This document shows, piece by piece, positions 27,910 through 36,053 of a stretch of DNA of 64,000 nucleotides; the first letter of the stretch is position 1; every line of letters starts with the position of its first letter. The position numbers were made by a program, and so were the translations under genes. The stretch is taken from contig NZ_FNSN01000003.1 of assembly GCF_900105345.1 (NCBI RefSeq), forward strand, positions 3,224,001 through 3,288,000, given 5' to 3'. The DNA comes from Arthrobacter woluwensis. GTDB lineage: Bacteria > Actinomycetota > Actinomycetes > Actinomycetales > Micrococcaceae. Below the pieces are notes generated by a model that ran no database searches, was not told the DNA's origin, and worked only from the letters and a program-made list of their open reading frames with translations.

Positions 27910-30657
27910 TCAGATCCAGGCGCCGAAGCGGCGGATGAAGAGCCGCTTCGCCAGCTGGACCACGCCGCAGTACGCGGCCAGGGTGAGCACGAGCCAGGGG
28001 AAGTACGTCCACGGCAGCGGCACCAGGCCGAGGCCCGCGCCGAAGCCGGTGAACGGCAGGACCAGTCCGAACACACAGACCGCCAGGGTCGCGATCAGGA
28101 CGGGCAGGCTCGCCCGCGAGCGCAGGAACGGCGCCCTCCGGGTCCGCAGGAAATGCACGATCAGGGTCTGCGAGATGATCGACTCCACGAACCAGCCGGA
28201 CTGGAAGAGTGCGGCGTGCTCGGGGGTGTTGGCCGCGAACACGAACCACATGAGGGCGTAGGTGCTGATGTCGAAGATCGAGGACAGCGGCCCGATGCGG
28301 GTCATGAACCGGGACAGGCTCTCGGCCTCCCAGACCCGGGGACGGCTCAGTTCCCGACGGTCCACACGGTCCCACGGGAGCGTCAGCATGGACACGTCGT
28401 AGGCCAGCCCCTGGATGAGCGCCACCACGGGGATCATTGGCAGGAACGGCAGCATGGCCGAGGCCACGAGCACGCTGAACATGTTGCCGAAATTGCTGGA
28501 CGCGGTCATCTTGATGTACTTCATCGTGTTCACGAATGTCCTGCGGCCCTCGATCACTCCGGCTTCCAGGACCGTCAGATCCTTATCGAGCAGGATGATG
28601 TCCGCGGACTCCTTGGCGATGTCCACCGCGGTGTCGACCGAGATCCCGACGTCCGCGGTGCGGAGCGCCGGGGCGTCGTTCACGCCGTCGCCCAGGTACC
28701 CGACCGTGTGGCCGTGCTCGCGCATGGCCTCGAGGATGCGGGCCTTCTGGGCGGGGTTGACCTTGGCGAAGAGCGTGGTGCGCTCCGCCAGTTCACCCAG
28801 CTGCTTCAGGTCCAGGGCCTCGGTCTCCTGGCCGAGGACCACGTGGCCGGTGTCGAGCCCGACGTCGGCGCAGACCTTCTGCGCCACGAGCGCGCCGTCA
28901 CCCGTGATCACCTTCACGGCCACGCCGTTGCGGGCCAGGCTCGCCAGGGCGGGCCCGGCGCTCGCCTTCGGCGGGTCCAGGAAGGTGAGGAATCCGAGCA
29001 GCGTCATGTCCCGCTCGTCATCCACGGTGTACTCGGTCCGCGGCAGATCCTCCTCCGCCCGCGGCCCGTCCGCGGCAAAGGGGATCTCCCGGACCGCGAC
29101 GGCCAGGACCCGCAGCCCGAGGGCGTTCTGGGCGGCCACCAGCTCTTCGATCTCCCGGCGGCGGTCCTCGGCGAGCGGCGCCGCACGTCCCCCGGGCATC
29201 CGGCCCACGAGTTCGTGGGTGCACAGCGAGAGGACCTCTTCGACCGCGCCTTTCGTGACCACGGTGTGGCCGTCCAGGTCCTCGACCACCACGGAGAGCC
29301 GGCGGCGGGCGAAGTCGAACGGCATCTCGTCCACGAGGGTGAACGCCCCCGTGAGGCGGGGCAGCTCGTCTCCGGCCGCGTCGAGGATGGCCCGGTCCAG
29401 CAGGCCGCGGAGGCCGGTCTGGAAGTGGGCGTTGACGGCGGCCGAGAGCAGGGTCCGCTCGCTCGGGCGGCCCGTGCTGTCGAGGTGCTGCTCCAGGACG
29501 ATCCGGTCCTCGGTCAGCGTGCCGGTCTTGTCCGTGGCGAGCACGTCCATGGCGCCCAGGTTCTGGATGGAGTTCAGGCGCCGGACGATCACCCGGTGCT
29601 TCGCCATGAGATTCGCGCCCTTGGCGAGGTTCGCGGTCACCACCAGCGGCAGCATCTCCGGCGTCAGGCCCACGGCCGTCGTGACGCCGAACAGGAACGC
29701 GCTGGTCCAGTCCTTGGTCAGCCCGTTGATGACGAACACGGTGGGCACCATGATCAGCATGAACCGGATCAGCGTGCTGCTGACCTTCCGGATGCCGACG
29801 TCGAACGAGGTCTCGGGGCGGGTACCGGACAGGGAGGCGGCGAGGGAGCCGAACGCGGTGCGGTTCCCGGTGGCGACGACCACGGCGGTCCCCGACCCGG
29901 ACACCACCGACGTGCCCATGAAGCCGAGGTTGTCGGCGTTCAGAGGGTCGACGTCGTCGGACGCGTCACCGTCCGCCCCGGCCACGGCCGGCGGCAGAGG
30001 CTCTGCGCTCTTCTCGACGGGCATGGCCTCGCCCGTCAGCATGGACTGGTTGAGCTGAAGGTCCTTGGTCCGGAGGAAGCGCACATCCGCGGGGAGCATG
30101 TCCCCCGCGGCCAGGGTCAGGATGTCCCCGGGGACGATCCCCTGGATGTCGCGCTCGCCGCTCACCGGCTTGCCGCTCACGCACCGAGTCACGGCCGCGG
30201 TGGTGGTCACCATGGCGCGGAGCTTCTCGGCGGCGTTCCCGGCACGGTACTCCTGCCAGAAGCGGAGGACGGCGCTGATGGTCGCCATGACGGAGACGGT
30301 CAGCACGCCCTTGTAGTCGGGGCCGTCGGCCGGATCCGCCATCACGACGTCGGTGATGAACAGGACGCCCGCCAGGAACAGCAGGATTAGCACAAACGGG
30401 TTCCCGAACGCCTTCACGAACTGGACCACGGCCGGGGCCGGACGGTCGTGACGGATGTCGTTGGGGCCGAAGCGCTGCGTCAGCTCGCGGACGTCGTGGG
30501 CGGTCAGGCCTTCGGGGGCGCTGCCCAGGTGGCGCAGGGCCGCGTCCGGGGTCATCCGGGCGACGTCCAGCAGTGCGGTGGAGCGGCGGGCGGTGGCCTG
30601 CCGGGTGGTCTCGGAGAACGCGGTGCGCTCGGCGCCGCGGGTGAGGAAGGTCAGCAT
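27910..30657 (-). CDS. mgtA: Magnesium-importing P-type ATPase
   Basis: 915 residues, the normal MgtA/MgtB length. The phosphorylation motif ATDKTGTLTED has Asp376; LNQSMLTGEAMPVEKS and KVITGDGALVAQKVC and GYLGDGVNDAPALRTADVG are the actuator, nucleotide and hinge motifs, with about ten membrane helices. ATG 30657 is chosen with AAGGAG six bases upstream; the open frame reaches further but without family resemblance. Preceded by a long leader with a small ORF. Confidence 0.94.
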   Translation of the reverse strand: MLTFLTRGAERTAFSETTRQATARRSTALLDVARMTPDAALRHLGSAPEGLTAHDVRELTQRFGPNDIRHDRPAPAVVQFVKAFGNPFVLILLFLAGVLFITDVVMADPADGPDYKGVLTVSVMATISAVLRFWQEYRAGNAAEKLRAMVTTTAAVTRCVSGKPVSGERDIQGIVPGDILTLAAGDMLPADVRFLRTKDLQLNQSMLTGEAMPVEKSAEPLPPAVAGADGDASDDVDPLNADNLGFMGTSVVSGSGTAVVVATGNRTAFGSLAASLSGTRPETSFDVGIRKVSSTLIRFMLIMVPTVFVINGLTKDWTSAFLFGVTTAVGLTPEMLPLVVTANLAKGANLMAKHRVIVRRLNSIQNLGAMDVLATDKTGTLTEDRIVLEQHLDSTGRPSERTLLSAAVNAHFQTGLRGLLDRAILDAAGDELPRLTGAFTLVDEMPFDFARRRLSVVVEDLDGHTVVTKGAVEEVLSLCTHELVGRMPGGRAAPLAEDRRREIEELVAAQNALGLRVLAVAVREIPFAADGPRAEEDLPRTEYTVDDERDMTLLGFLTFLDPPKASAGPALASLARNGVAVKVITGDGALVAQKVCADVGLDTGHVVLGQETEALDLKQLGELAERTTLFAKVNPAQKARILEAMREHGHTVGYLGDGVNDAPALRTADVGISVDTAVDIAKESADIILLDKDLTVLEAGVIEGRRTFVNTMKYIKMTASSNFGNMFSVLVASAMLPFLPMIPVVALIQGLAYDVSMLTLPWDRVDRRELSRPRVWEAESLSRFMTRIGPLSSIFDISTYALMWFVFAANTPEHAALFQSGWFVESIISQTLIVHFLRTRRAPFLRSRASLPVLIATLAVCVFGLVLPFTGFGAGLGLVPLPWTYFPWLVLTLAAYCGVVQLAKRLFIRRFGAWI

Positions 30658-31107
30658 GAGGTACTCCTTGGCTGCCGCACGGCCGGACGGTGACCGACGG
30701 GCGGCGGGGCAAGGGGATCCGGCTCGGCGCTCGGCCGCTCCTGGTGTGCCCGTCCTGAAGCGCACGACGGCGGGCCACGGGCAGGCGCCCGCCGTCACCG
30801 GTGCGGTGGACGGGGCTGCCGTGGGCAGGAGTGGTTCAGGAGCGGAGGCGGCGCGCGGAGGCGGTCCCCTGGATATGACGGGGTTGACTGCAACTGTCCG
30901 CTGACATGGGACTCACCTCCTGTGATGCTCGTGCGCGCCTCACGAACGGGGAGGTCCCGGGCGCTGTGGTCCCGGGCTGGTGGACCGGCGTGACCGGACA
31001 GGGTCATGGCGCGTGCCATGGATGTTCCAGTGGTGCCGTTGTCGCCTCCACGTAAGAGCTTTGGCACTGCACGACGTATCCGCTGCCCTCGGCAACCGGA
31101 AGCCACT
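30658..31107 (-). promoter_or_regulatory. Long mgtA leader region
   Basis: The stretch upstream of mgtA has hairpins, the strongest being GACGGCGGGC with GCCCGCCGTC at about 30768-30799, and a 23-codon ORF. No match to the M-box consensus is visible. Magnesium genes in other bacteria are often controlled by leader peptides and RNA folding, so this may be a sensing leader. Confidence 0.4.
30836..30907 (-). CDS. Possible leader peptide upstream of mgtA (23 residues)
   Basis: ATG 30907 is preceded by AGGAGGTGAGTCCC, an almost perfect ribosome site. The peptide starts MSADSCSQPRH and ends RRLRS before TGA. It ends about 180 bases before mgtA. A second frame over the same bases is Pro-rich. That such a good ribosome site leads only to a tiny ORF suggests an attenuation peptide. 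Confidence 0.4.
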   Translation of the reverse strand: MSADSCSQPRHIQGTASARRLRS

Positions 31108-31313
31108 TTGAGTCAACCCTTAATCCGGGAGGACCTGTCCTAACCTTGGGCGTCTCTCGACGTCGTCAGATCAGTGGCCTGTATTCGTGCAGGAACCTCG
31201 CCTAACGAAGCGCTGCCTTTTCAGGCTAAGCCGGTCCGCCGGGAATGGCAATTCCCGGCGACTGTGAGATCACTGACAAGGCGCCGGACCACGCTGGTCC
31301 CGCCCCACCCGCC

Positions 31314-31380
31314 GAGTCCGCTGTCCAGGTGGTGAATCAGCTATCAGATGTAGCGGATTCACCACCTGGACAGCGGACTC
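31314..31380. repeat. Perfect 25-bp inverted repeat beside the prophage end
   Basis: GAGTCCGCTGTCCAGGTGGT and five more bases are repeated exactly in reverse complement after a 17-base loop (31314-31338 and 31356-31380). It lies on the chromosomal side, 51 bases from the tRNA remnant. No coding sense is apparent. Confidence 0.9.
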
Positions 31381-31391
31381 AGCGCATAACA

Positions 31392-31426
31392 AAGGCCCCC
31401 GGAATCGCGCGGATTCCGGGGGCCTT
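31392..31426 (-). terminator. Terminator of the truncated tRNA-Thr gene
   Basis: AAGGCCCCCGGAATC pairs with its complement around a five-base loop, directly downstream of the tRNA 3' end on the minus strand and followed by TGTT. It is the host terminator of the original tRNA gene. Confidence 0.8.
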
Positions 31427-31430
31427 CACG

Positions 31431-31480
31431 TGGAGCCCCCTGCCGGATTCGAACCGGCGACCCCCTGTTTACAAGACAGG
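31431..31480 (-). other. attL: 3' half of tRNA-Thr(UGU)
   Basis: On the minus strand the sequence reads CCTGTCTTGTAAACAGG (anticodon arm, anticodon TGT), a T arm GCCGG-TTCGAAT-CCGGC and acceptor AGGGGGC-T-CCA. The D arm and 5' acceptor strand are missing: the bases beyond the anticodon arm do not pair. This is the usual mark of phage integration into a tRNA 3' half, with the integrase next to it. The intact tRNA should be restored at the far prophage end, outside this window. Confidence 0.85.
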
Positions 31481-31571
31481 CGGAGTAGCCTATAGAATGG
31501 CTCAGAATCCCCGGAAAACAAGGGGACTATGGTGGGCCAAGAGTGACCATTAGCCATCAAAAACGATACAT

Positions 31572-31594
31572 TGGCTACAGTTAATGGCTACAGT
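31572..31594 (+). repeat. Direct repeats in the integrase promoter region
   Basis: TGGCTACAGT occurs twice (31572-31581 and 31585-31594), with a reverse-oriented TTAGCCAT about 20 bases upstream. They sit between the att site and the int start, where integrase arm sites or a regulator would bind. Confidence 0.65.
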
Positions 31595-31609
31595 AAACAA
31601 GGAGGCCCC

Positions 31610-32818
31610 ATGGCGCGGCGAGGCAAGGGCGAAGGAAGCATCTACCAGCGAGCAAGCGACGGCCTATGGTGCGTCACCGTCGAGGTTCCCAACGGCATCG
31701 GAACCCGCCCGCGCAAGACCCTGACAAGCAAGAGCAAGGCCAAGGTCATCGAGAAACTCCGCGACCTCCAAGCCGAGATCCGCGCCCACGGAACCGTACA
31801 GACCGCAACCGACACCCTCGCCGCATGGATGACCTACTACCTGGACGAAATCATGCCCAGCCGAGTCCGACCCAACGTCCTCGCCGACTACAAGCGGTAC
31901 AACGAAAAGTGGATCACGCCGGTTCTTGGCCGGAAGAAGCTCGACAAGATCACACCTGACGACGTGCACAAGCTCGTTCGCATGGTCGAGAAGGCCCCAA
32001 AGGATCCGAAGCTCCAAGGACTGAAGGCTTCCGAGCTTCCCGACGATTGCGCCCGCTACTCCAAGTCCTACGTGCGCGGCATGTTCAACGTCCTCTCAGG
32101 GGCGCTCGGCGAGGCCGTGACGCGCCGCCGAATCTTCCGGAACCCCTGCAACGACACCGACCGGCCCAAGATCAAAAAGACCGTTGAGCGGGCGTTGGAA
32201 CCCGCTGAGGCGATCAAGCTTCTCAACCACCTCAACGGACTCACTGACGCAGAAGCAGCGCTCTGGGCAACTTACCTGCTGAGTGGAGCTCGCCGAGGCG
32301 AAGTCATCGGCCTCGAGATCGACCGGGCCCTCAAGTCCACGATGGACTTCTCGTGGCAGCTCCAAGACGTTCCGCACATCACAGAGGTACCCGCCGACTG
32401 GGAACACCGGCACGTTCGCGGAAACCTCTATCTCACTCGCCCGAAGACAGCGTCCGGCTGGCGAACTGTCCCGATGATGCCCGTCCTCGAAGCACTGATC
32501 AACCTGGCCATCGGTGATCGCAAAGAGGGCTTCGTTTTCCTGCACCCAACCACAGGGAACCCTTGGCGTCCAGACACTGCCTACAAGGCATGGAAACGGC
32601 TCCTGCGGGACGCCGGCCTGCCGGAGGACGTGAAGCTGCACGGCACCCGCCACACCTTCATCGATCTGCTCTTCGAGGCGAACGTGCCCGAGTCGCTGAT
32701 CATGGACATCGTGGGCCATTCGACACGAGCCCAGTCCCGGGCCTACAGGACGAGAGAATCGGACACGTTGAAGCTGGAAGCGGTTACCCGGGTGGGCGAC
32801 CTGCTCGAGCTGAACTAA
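31610..32818 (+). CDS. int: Phage integrase, tyrosine recombinase
   Basis: 402 residues. N-terminal arm-binding part (MARRGKGEGSIYQRASDGLW), SAM-like core-binding domain (about 75-190) and catalytic domain with Arg228 (SGARRGEV), His344-x-x-Arg347 (HGTRH), His370 (GHS) and Tyr379 (SRAYR). It recombines attP with the tRNA-Thr site next door. ATG 31610 has AAGGAGG upstream; the open frame begins 39 bases earlier with TTG. Confidence 0.95.
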   Translation: MARRGKGEGSIYQRASDGLWCVTVEVPNGIGTRPRKTLTSKSKAKVIEKLRDLQAEIRAHGTVQTATDTLAAWMTYYLDEIMPSRVRPNVLADYKRYNEKWITPVLGRKKLDKITPDDVHKLVRMVEKAPKDPKLQGLKASELPDDCARYSKSYVRGMFNVLSGALGEAVTRRRIFRNPCNDTDRPKIKKTVERALEPAEAIKLLNHLNGLTDAEAALWATYLLSGARRGEVIGLEIDRALKSTMDFSWQLQDVPHITEVPADWEHRHVRGNLYLTRPKTASGWRTVPMMPVLEALINLAIGDRKEGFVFLHPTTGNPWRPDTAYKAWKRLLRDAGLPEDVKLHGTRHTFIDLLFEANVPESLIMDIVGHSTRAQSRAYRTRESDTLKLEAVTRVGDLLELN

Positions 32819-32823
32819 GCCCG

Positions 32824-33264
32824 TCACGCCGAGCGCTTCAGCCCTTCCAACTCGGCGAAGTTCAGAGTCGTCAGGTAAACCCGCAGGACCTCTGGCATGA
32901 CCCCGAGGTGCGCGGCGACCTCGGGCAGGGGCATTCCCGACCCGGCGAGCGCTCGCAGGTCGTCGTACTGGATTAGCCGGTAGGCGGCCCATCGGTTCGC
33001 TAGCAGCTCTTGCTTGGGGGTGATGCCCTGGTGCCCGTAGTGGGCGTGCCCGAGTTCGTGCATGAGCGTGCAGGTCTTCTGGATGGGGCTCAGACCAGGA
33101 CGGAGCGTTATTAGGCGACGAGCATGATCGTATGCGCCCCACCAGCGAGGCGGGACAGGCGCAGTGCGAACACGTACGCCCATCTCCCACGCCAGATCGC
33201 TAGGGCTCTTCCGGAAGGTCCTCTGGTCCAATGTTCGGGTCCCCCTTGTGTGCGGCCAGGCCAT
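32824..33264 (-). CDS. ImmA/IrrE-family metallopeptidase
   Basis: Up to 146 residues. The zinc protease motif is MHELGHAHYGH (His69, Glu70, His73). ImmA-type proteases cleave the partner phage repressor to trigger induction. It overlaps the 3' end of the repressor gene by up to 65 bases; the family-like SPSDLAWEMGVRV lies in the overlap, so the start is at 33264 or a TTG near 33231. It ends six bases from the convergent integrase gene. Confidence 0.9.
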   Translation of the reverse strand: MAWPHTRGTRTLDQRTFRKSPSDLAWEMGVRVRTAPVPPRWWGAYDHARRLITLRPGLSPIQKTCTLMHELGHAHYGHQGITPKQELLANRWAAYRLIQYDDLRALAGSGMPLPEVAAHLGVMPEVLRVYLTTLNFAELEGLKRSA

Positions 33265-33856
33265 AATTCATAGCCTCCTCCTCCGACATAATTGCGTAGT
33301 CGGGATCCGGCCCATCCGGAAGCGTGAGCCCATACAGGTCCTCTGCGACCAATCGAAGCTCCGCAAGCCGTTCCTCGTTCCTCTCGAGGTAGCCGGTTGA
33401 CCAGTTTGTGGCCTGCTCGCCGCGTTCGGACGATCTTCGAACAAGCTCGAGCGCTAGATCACGCTCGGTGAATAGGCGCAGGATCGCGGTCTTTCGGGCG
33501 AATCCGGACTTGCCGCGTTCGGGCTCGATCCGCTCCTTCTCGTCGGCCTGCTCGTTCACGAAGTGGATTGCGTGTTCGATGCTCATGAGGCGGTCCAGGA
33601 TGGATCGGTACTCCATCTCCTGCTCTGGGTTCTGGAACGTCCGACGTCTCGGCGCAGGATCTTCGCCCGCGGCCTTTCGCAAGGCATCCCCAAGCACTTG
33701 CCCAAGTTTTGCCTTGCTCCTGTCCGGAATGGCGACCTCCCCGCGTTCCCAATTTGAGACAGTCCGCAGTGAGATGCCGACCCTCTTCGCAAGCTCGGCT
33801 TGAGTCAAGTCAGCGATGTGTCGTGCTGAGCGCAGTAGCTCTGAGGTGATCTCCAT
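33200..33856 (-). CDS. XRE-family phage repressor (immunity)
   Basis: 218 residues. N-terminal helix-turn-helix: LTQAELAKRVGISLRTVSNWERGEVAIP (residues about 17-44). The rest is charged and helical, without the S24 autocleavage domain, which fits inactivation by the neighbouring ImmA-type protease. Divergent from the Cro-like gene across a 122-base operator region. Confidence 0.88.
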   Translation of the reverse strand: MEITSELLRSARHIADLTQAELAKRVGISLRTVSNWERGEVAIPDRSKAKLGQVLGDALRKAAGEDPAPRRRTFQNPEQEMEYRSILDRLMSIEHAIHFVNEQADEKERIEPERGKSGFARKTAILRLFTERDLALELVRRSSERGEQATNWSTGYLERNEERLAELRLVAEDLYGLTLPDGPDPDYAIMSEEEAMNYGLAAHKGDPNIGPEDLPEEP

Positions 33857-33978
33857 GCATCCAGTCTAGGCAACTCGACGCAACTGCGCAACGCTAGAGC
33901 CCAGTAATTACATAGGTTGGGAAAAATTTCAGTTGCGTATCTTGCGTGTTGCACAAGAATGCGCCTACAGTTGCATAC
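33857..33978. promoter_or_regulatory. Immunity operator and divergent promoters
   Basis: The decamer CAGTTGCGTA or close variants occur three times: near 33930 (plus), near 33969 (CAGTTGCATA, plus) and near 33874 (CAGTTGCGTC, minus). On the plus strand TTGCGT (33942-33947), an 18-base spacer and TACAGT (33966-33971) form a promoter whose -10 lies seven bases before ATG 33979. The spacing of repeats fits repressor and Cro competition. Confidence 0.7.
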
Positions 33979-34215
33979 ATGGAACCCATCACTATGAAAC
34001 GCCGGATCAACGGCACTGCGGTACGGGTGATCCGTGATCTGGCGGGCATCCGACACATGGACCTCGCAGCGCGCGCCGGGATCAGCAGGGGATCGCTCAC
34101 GCATGTTGAGAGCGGAAGCCGGGACGTGTCTGCGGCAACCCTGCGCAAGATCGCCGATGCCCTCCGAGTCCCGCTGGAAGCCATCAGCTACCCCGACTTC
34201 CAGACAAAGAACTAG
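33979..34215 (+). CDS. Small XRE-family regulator, Cro-like
   Basis: 78 residues, almost all helix-turn-helix: AVRVIRDLAGIRHMDLAARAGISRGSLTHVESGSRDVSAATLRKIADAL. It is the first rightward gene, facing the repressor. No ribosome site precedes ATG 33979, and the predicted transcript begins at this codon, so it is probably leaderless; ATG 33994 is an alternative. Confidence 0.85.
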   Translation: MEPITMKRRINGTAVRVIRDLAGIRHMDLAARAGISRGSLTHVESGSRDVSAATLRKIADALRVPLEAISYPDFQTKN

Positions 34216-34243
34216 CCCCCAGCAACTGCCATTGCTGAGGGCT
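34214..34243 (+). terminator. Hairpin after the Cro-like gene
   Basis: AGCCCCCAGCAA pairs imperfectly with TTGCTGAGGGCT around a six-base loop. There is no U tract; it may be an attenuator before the antirepressor gene. Confidence 0.5.
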
Positions 34244-34270
34244 TAGAGAAAACCTAGAGAGAGGAATCTC

Positions 34271-35107
34271 ATGAACGAGATTACCACCCCCATCCAGATC
34301 ACCAACACCCCTGACGGCCTTAGGGTCGAATCCACCACGATCGCCGAGGGAACAGGCGTCCAGCACAAGAACGTCCTGGAACTCATCGAGACACACAGGG
34401 CCGCGCTCGAAGAGTTCGGGCAGCTCGCGTTTGAAACGCGACCTGGCTACAACAACGCACCGGTTCGGATCGCGATGCTGAACGAACCGCAGGCAACACT
34501 TCTCATGACCCTCAGCCGAAACCTTGGCCGAGTCGTCGAATTCAAGGTAGCCCTGGTGAAGGCGTTCTTCGACATGGCGCAGCAGCTCGCACAGCGGAAC
34601 CTCCCTTCGCGTGCCGACCTTGCGAAGTGGGTTCTCGAGGCTGAAGCGAAGACTTCGGCGCTGGAAGCCAAGGTTGCCGAGGACGCCCCGAAGGTGCTGT
34701 ATGTGGACAGTTTCGTTGCCGACAACGACACCCACCTCTTCAGGACTGTCGCATCGAACCTGGAAGTCTCGGAGGGCGACCTTCGAGCCGCGCTGAAGTT
34801 CGCTGGCTGGATCTATCGCCAGGAGCAGCGGCGCAGAAACTCCAAGGGAAAGGTCATCACCGAGTACCAGTGGTGCGAGTACGCGACGAAGAAGCCCTTC
34901 TTCTTCCGGAAGGCCGCTCACGAGAATGCACCCCTCTTCAAGGGCAGCGTGGCCTTCACCCTGACGATCACGCCCGCAGGGGCAGCGGCCATCACCGAGT
35001 TCGTGGAGCGCTTGGCATCAGAGCATGGCTCCCTGCGAAACGCTCTGCCGACCCTGCAGGAGAAGTACAACGACCGCCAGGAGCGGCTGCGCAAGGAGTG
35101 TGCCTGA
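34271..35107 (+). CDS. Phage antirepressor, Rha plus KilAC-type
   Basis: 278 residues. Residues about 20-110 match the Rha regulatory domain (TTIAEGTGVQHKNVLELIETH ... AMLNEPQATLLMTLSRN). After a coiled stretch (ALEAKVAEDAPKVLYVDSFV) comes a KilAC-like C-terminal domain with a helix-turn-helix (FRTVASNLEVSEGDLRAALKFAGWIYRQ). Such proteins relieve repression or control lytic genes. ATG follows AGAGAGGAATCTC. The stop overlaps the next start (TGATG). Confidence 0.87.
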   Translation: MNEITTPIQITNTPDGLRVESTTIAEGTGVQHKNVLELIETHRAALEEFGQLAFETRPGYNNAPVRIAMLNEPQATLLMTLSRNLGRVVEFKVALVKAFFDMAQQLAQRNLPSRADLAKWVLEAEAKTSALEAKVAEDAPKVLYVDSFVADNDTHLFRTVASNLEVSEGDLRAALKFAGWIYRQEQRRRNSKGKVITEYQWCEYATKKPFFFRKAAHENAPLFKGSVAFTLTITPAGAAAITEFVERLASEHGSLRNALPTLQEKYNDRQERLRKECA

Positions 35108-35280
35108 TGGCGAAGACCGCTTACACCGTTGAGGAAGCGGCCGAGGAATTCGCAGTCTCGGCATGGCAGATCCGCAACGCCATCGCCAAATCAGACCTCG
35201 CCGCGAAGCGCGTGGGGAAGCAGCTCAGCATCTCGCACACCAATCTTGAAGCCTGGTACGAAACCCTCACAGACGCCTAG
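35107..35280 (+). CDS. Small excisionase-like helix-turn-helix protein
   Basis: 57 residues: TVEEAAEEFAVSAWQIRNAIAKSDLAAKRVGKQLSISHTNLEAWYETL is a winged HTH_17/excisionase-type fold. Starts inside the antirepressor stop. In this position it may direct excision or early gene control. Confidence 0.75.
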   Translation: MAKTAYTVEEAAEEFAVSAWQIRNAIAKSDLAAKRVGKQLSISHTNLEAWYETLTDA

Positions 35281-35371
35281 CCGGCGCACCTTCTCGCCCA
35301 CTCTCTGGGCATCACCTATCACTATTCCCGCTCCGAGGTTCGCCACGGACGATGAGATTTAGGGGACAGCT

Positions 35372-35581
35372 ATGTCTACTACCGGGTTTGAGAACCGGAT
35401 TGCGGCGTATGCCGTTGAGCATGAGATCACGATCAGTCGGGGCAAGGTGCAGCGTTTGGCGTTGCGGTTGTCGAAGCGGATGGATCGGTTGTCGGACGAG
35501 ACGTTGGAGCGGGTGTTCATGCATTCGGATCCGACGCCGAAGTTGGCGATCCGGAACATCGAGCGTGAGGCGGTGGTGTGA
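35372..35581 (+). CDS. Hypothetical phage protein, 69 residues
   Basis: Not recognised. Starts MSTTGFENRIAAYAVEHEITISRGKVQRLALRLSKRM; mostly helical and basic. Its stop overlaps the next start (TGATG), and its codon use (more T and G) differs from the neighbouring early genes, as does that of the next gene. Confidence 0.65.
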   Translation: MSTTGFENRIAAYAVEHEITISRGKVQRLALRLSKRMDRLSDETLERVFMHSDPTPKLAIRNIEREAVV

Positions 35582-35919
35582 TGACCGCGTATTCCCGCAC
35601 GAGTGACCTTCCGACGTCGCATGAGGCGGCTGCTGGGGTGCGTACCGGCTGGTGTGAGTCGTTGGTTGCTGATGCGTTGTATACGGCCCGGAATCGTCCT
35701 GTGACGCATCGTGAGCTGGTTCTCAGGGTGCGTGGGCTGTGTGTGGAGCGTGGCGTTCCGTCGAAGTCGTTTCCGGCTGATCAGTCGATTCGTTCGCGGT
35801 GTGCGGAGTTGGTGCGTCGGGGTGTGGTCGAGCCTGCCGGTTCGGTGCGTGGTGAGAAGCGGCGTGAGATGCAGTGGCGGCTAACTCGTTCTGCGATTCG
35901 GGAGCGTGATGCACGATGA
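35581..35919 (+). CDS. Hypothetical phage protein with winged-helix character
   Basis: 112 residues. PVTHRELVLRVRGLCVERGVPSKSFPADQSIRSRCAELVRRGVVEP reads like a winged helix-turn-helix. Function unknown. Overlaps both neighbours, so it is translated in a coupled chain. Confidence 0.68.
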   Translation: MTAYSRTSDLPTSHEAAAGVRTGWCESLVADALYTARNRPVTHRELVLRVRGLCVERGVPSKSFPADQSIRSRCAELVRRGVVEPAGSVRGEKRREMQWRLTRSAIRERDAR

Positions 35920-36053
35920 ACGCCTACAACTCCTTGCTCACCCTGTTCCTGCTCGTCGGGTGCGCGTTCACAGGAGCATTCCTCTTCCCGCCGCCGAAAC
36001 ACTGGCCGTACACCGAACCCACTGACCCATTCGACACTGAGGAGAACAAATGA
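35916..36053 (+). CDS. Small membrane protein, 45 residues
   Basis: MNAYNSLLTLFLLVGCAFTG begins a single hydrophobic segment with a Cys, followed by a short Pro-rich tail. ATGA overlaps at both ends with its neighbours support translation. No known family. Confidence 0.6.
   Translation: MNAYNSLLTLFLLVGCAFTGAFLFPPPKHWPYTEPTDPFDTEENK

Noticed and set aside
27007-30390. A 1127-codon open frame on the plus strand across mgtC and mgtA
   Set aside because: Same cause: low-complexity translation opposite well-recognised genes.
31245-31553. A 102-codon open frame containing LPDSNRRPPVYKTG
   Set aside because: This peptide is the well-known artefact of translating the 3' half of a tRNA gene and its flank at an att site.
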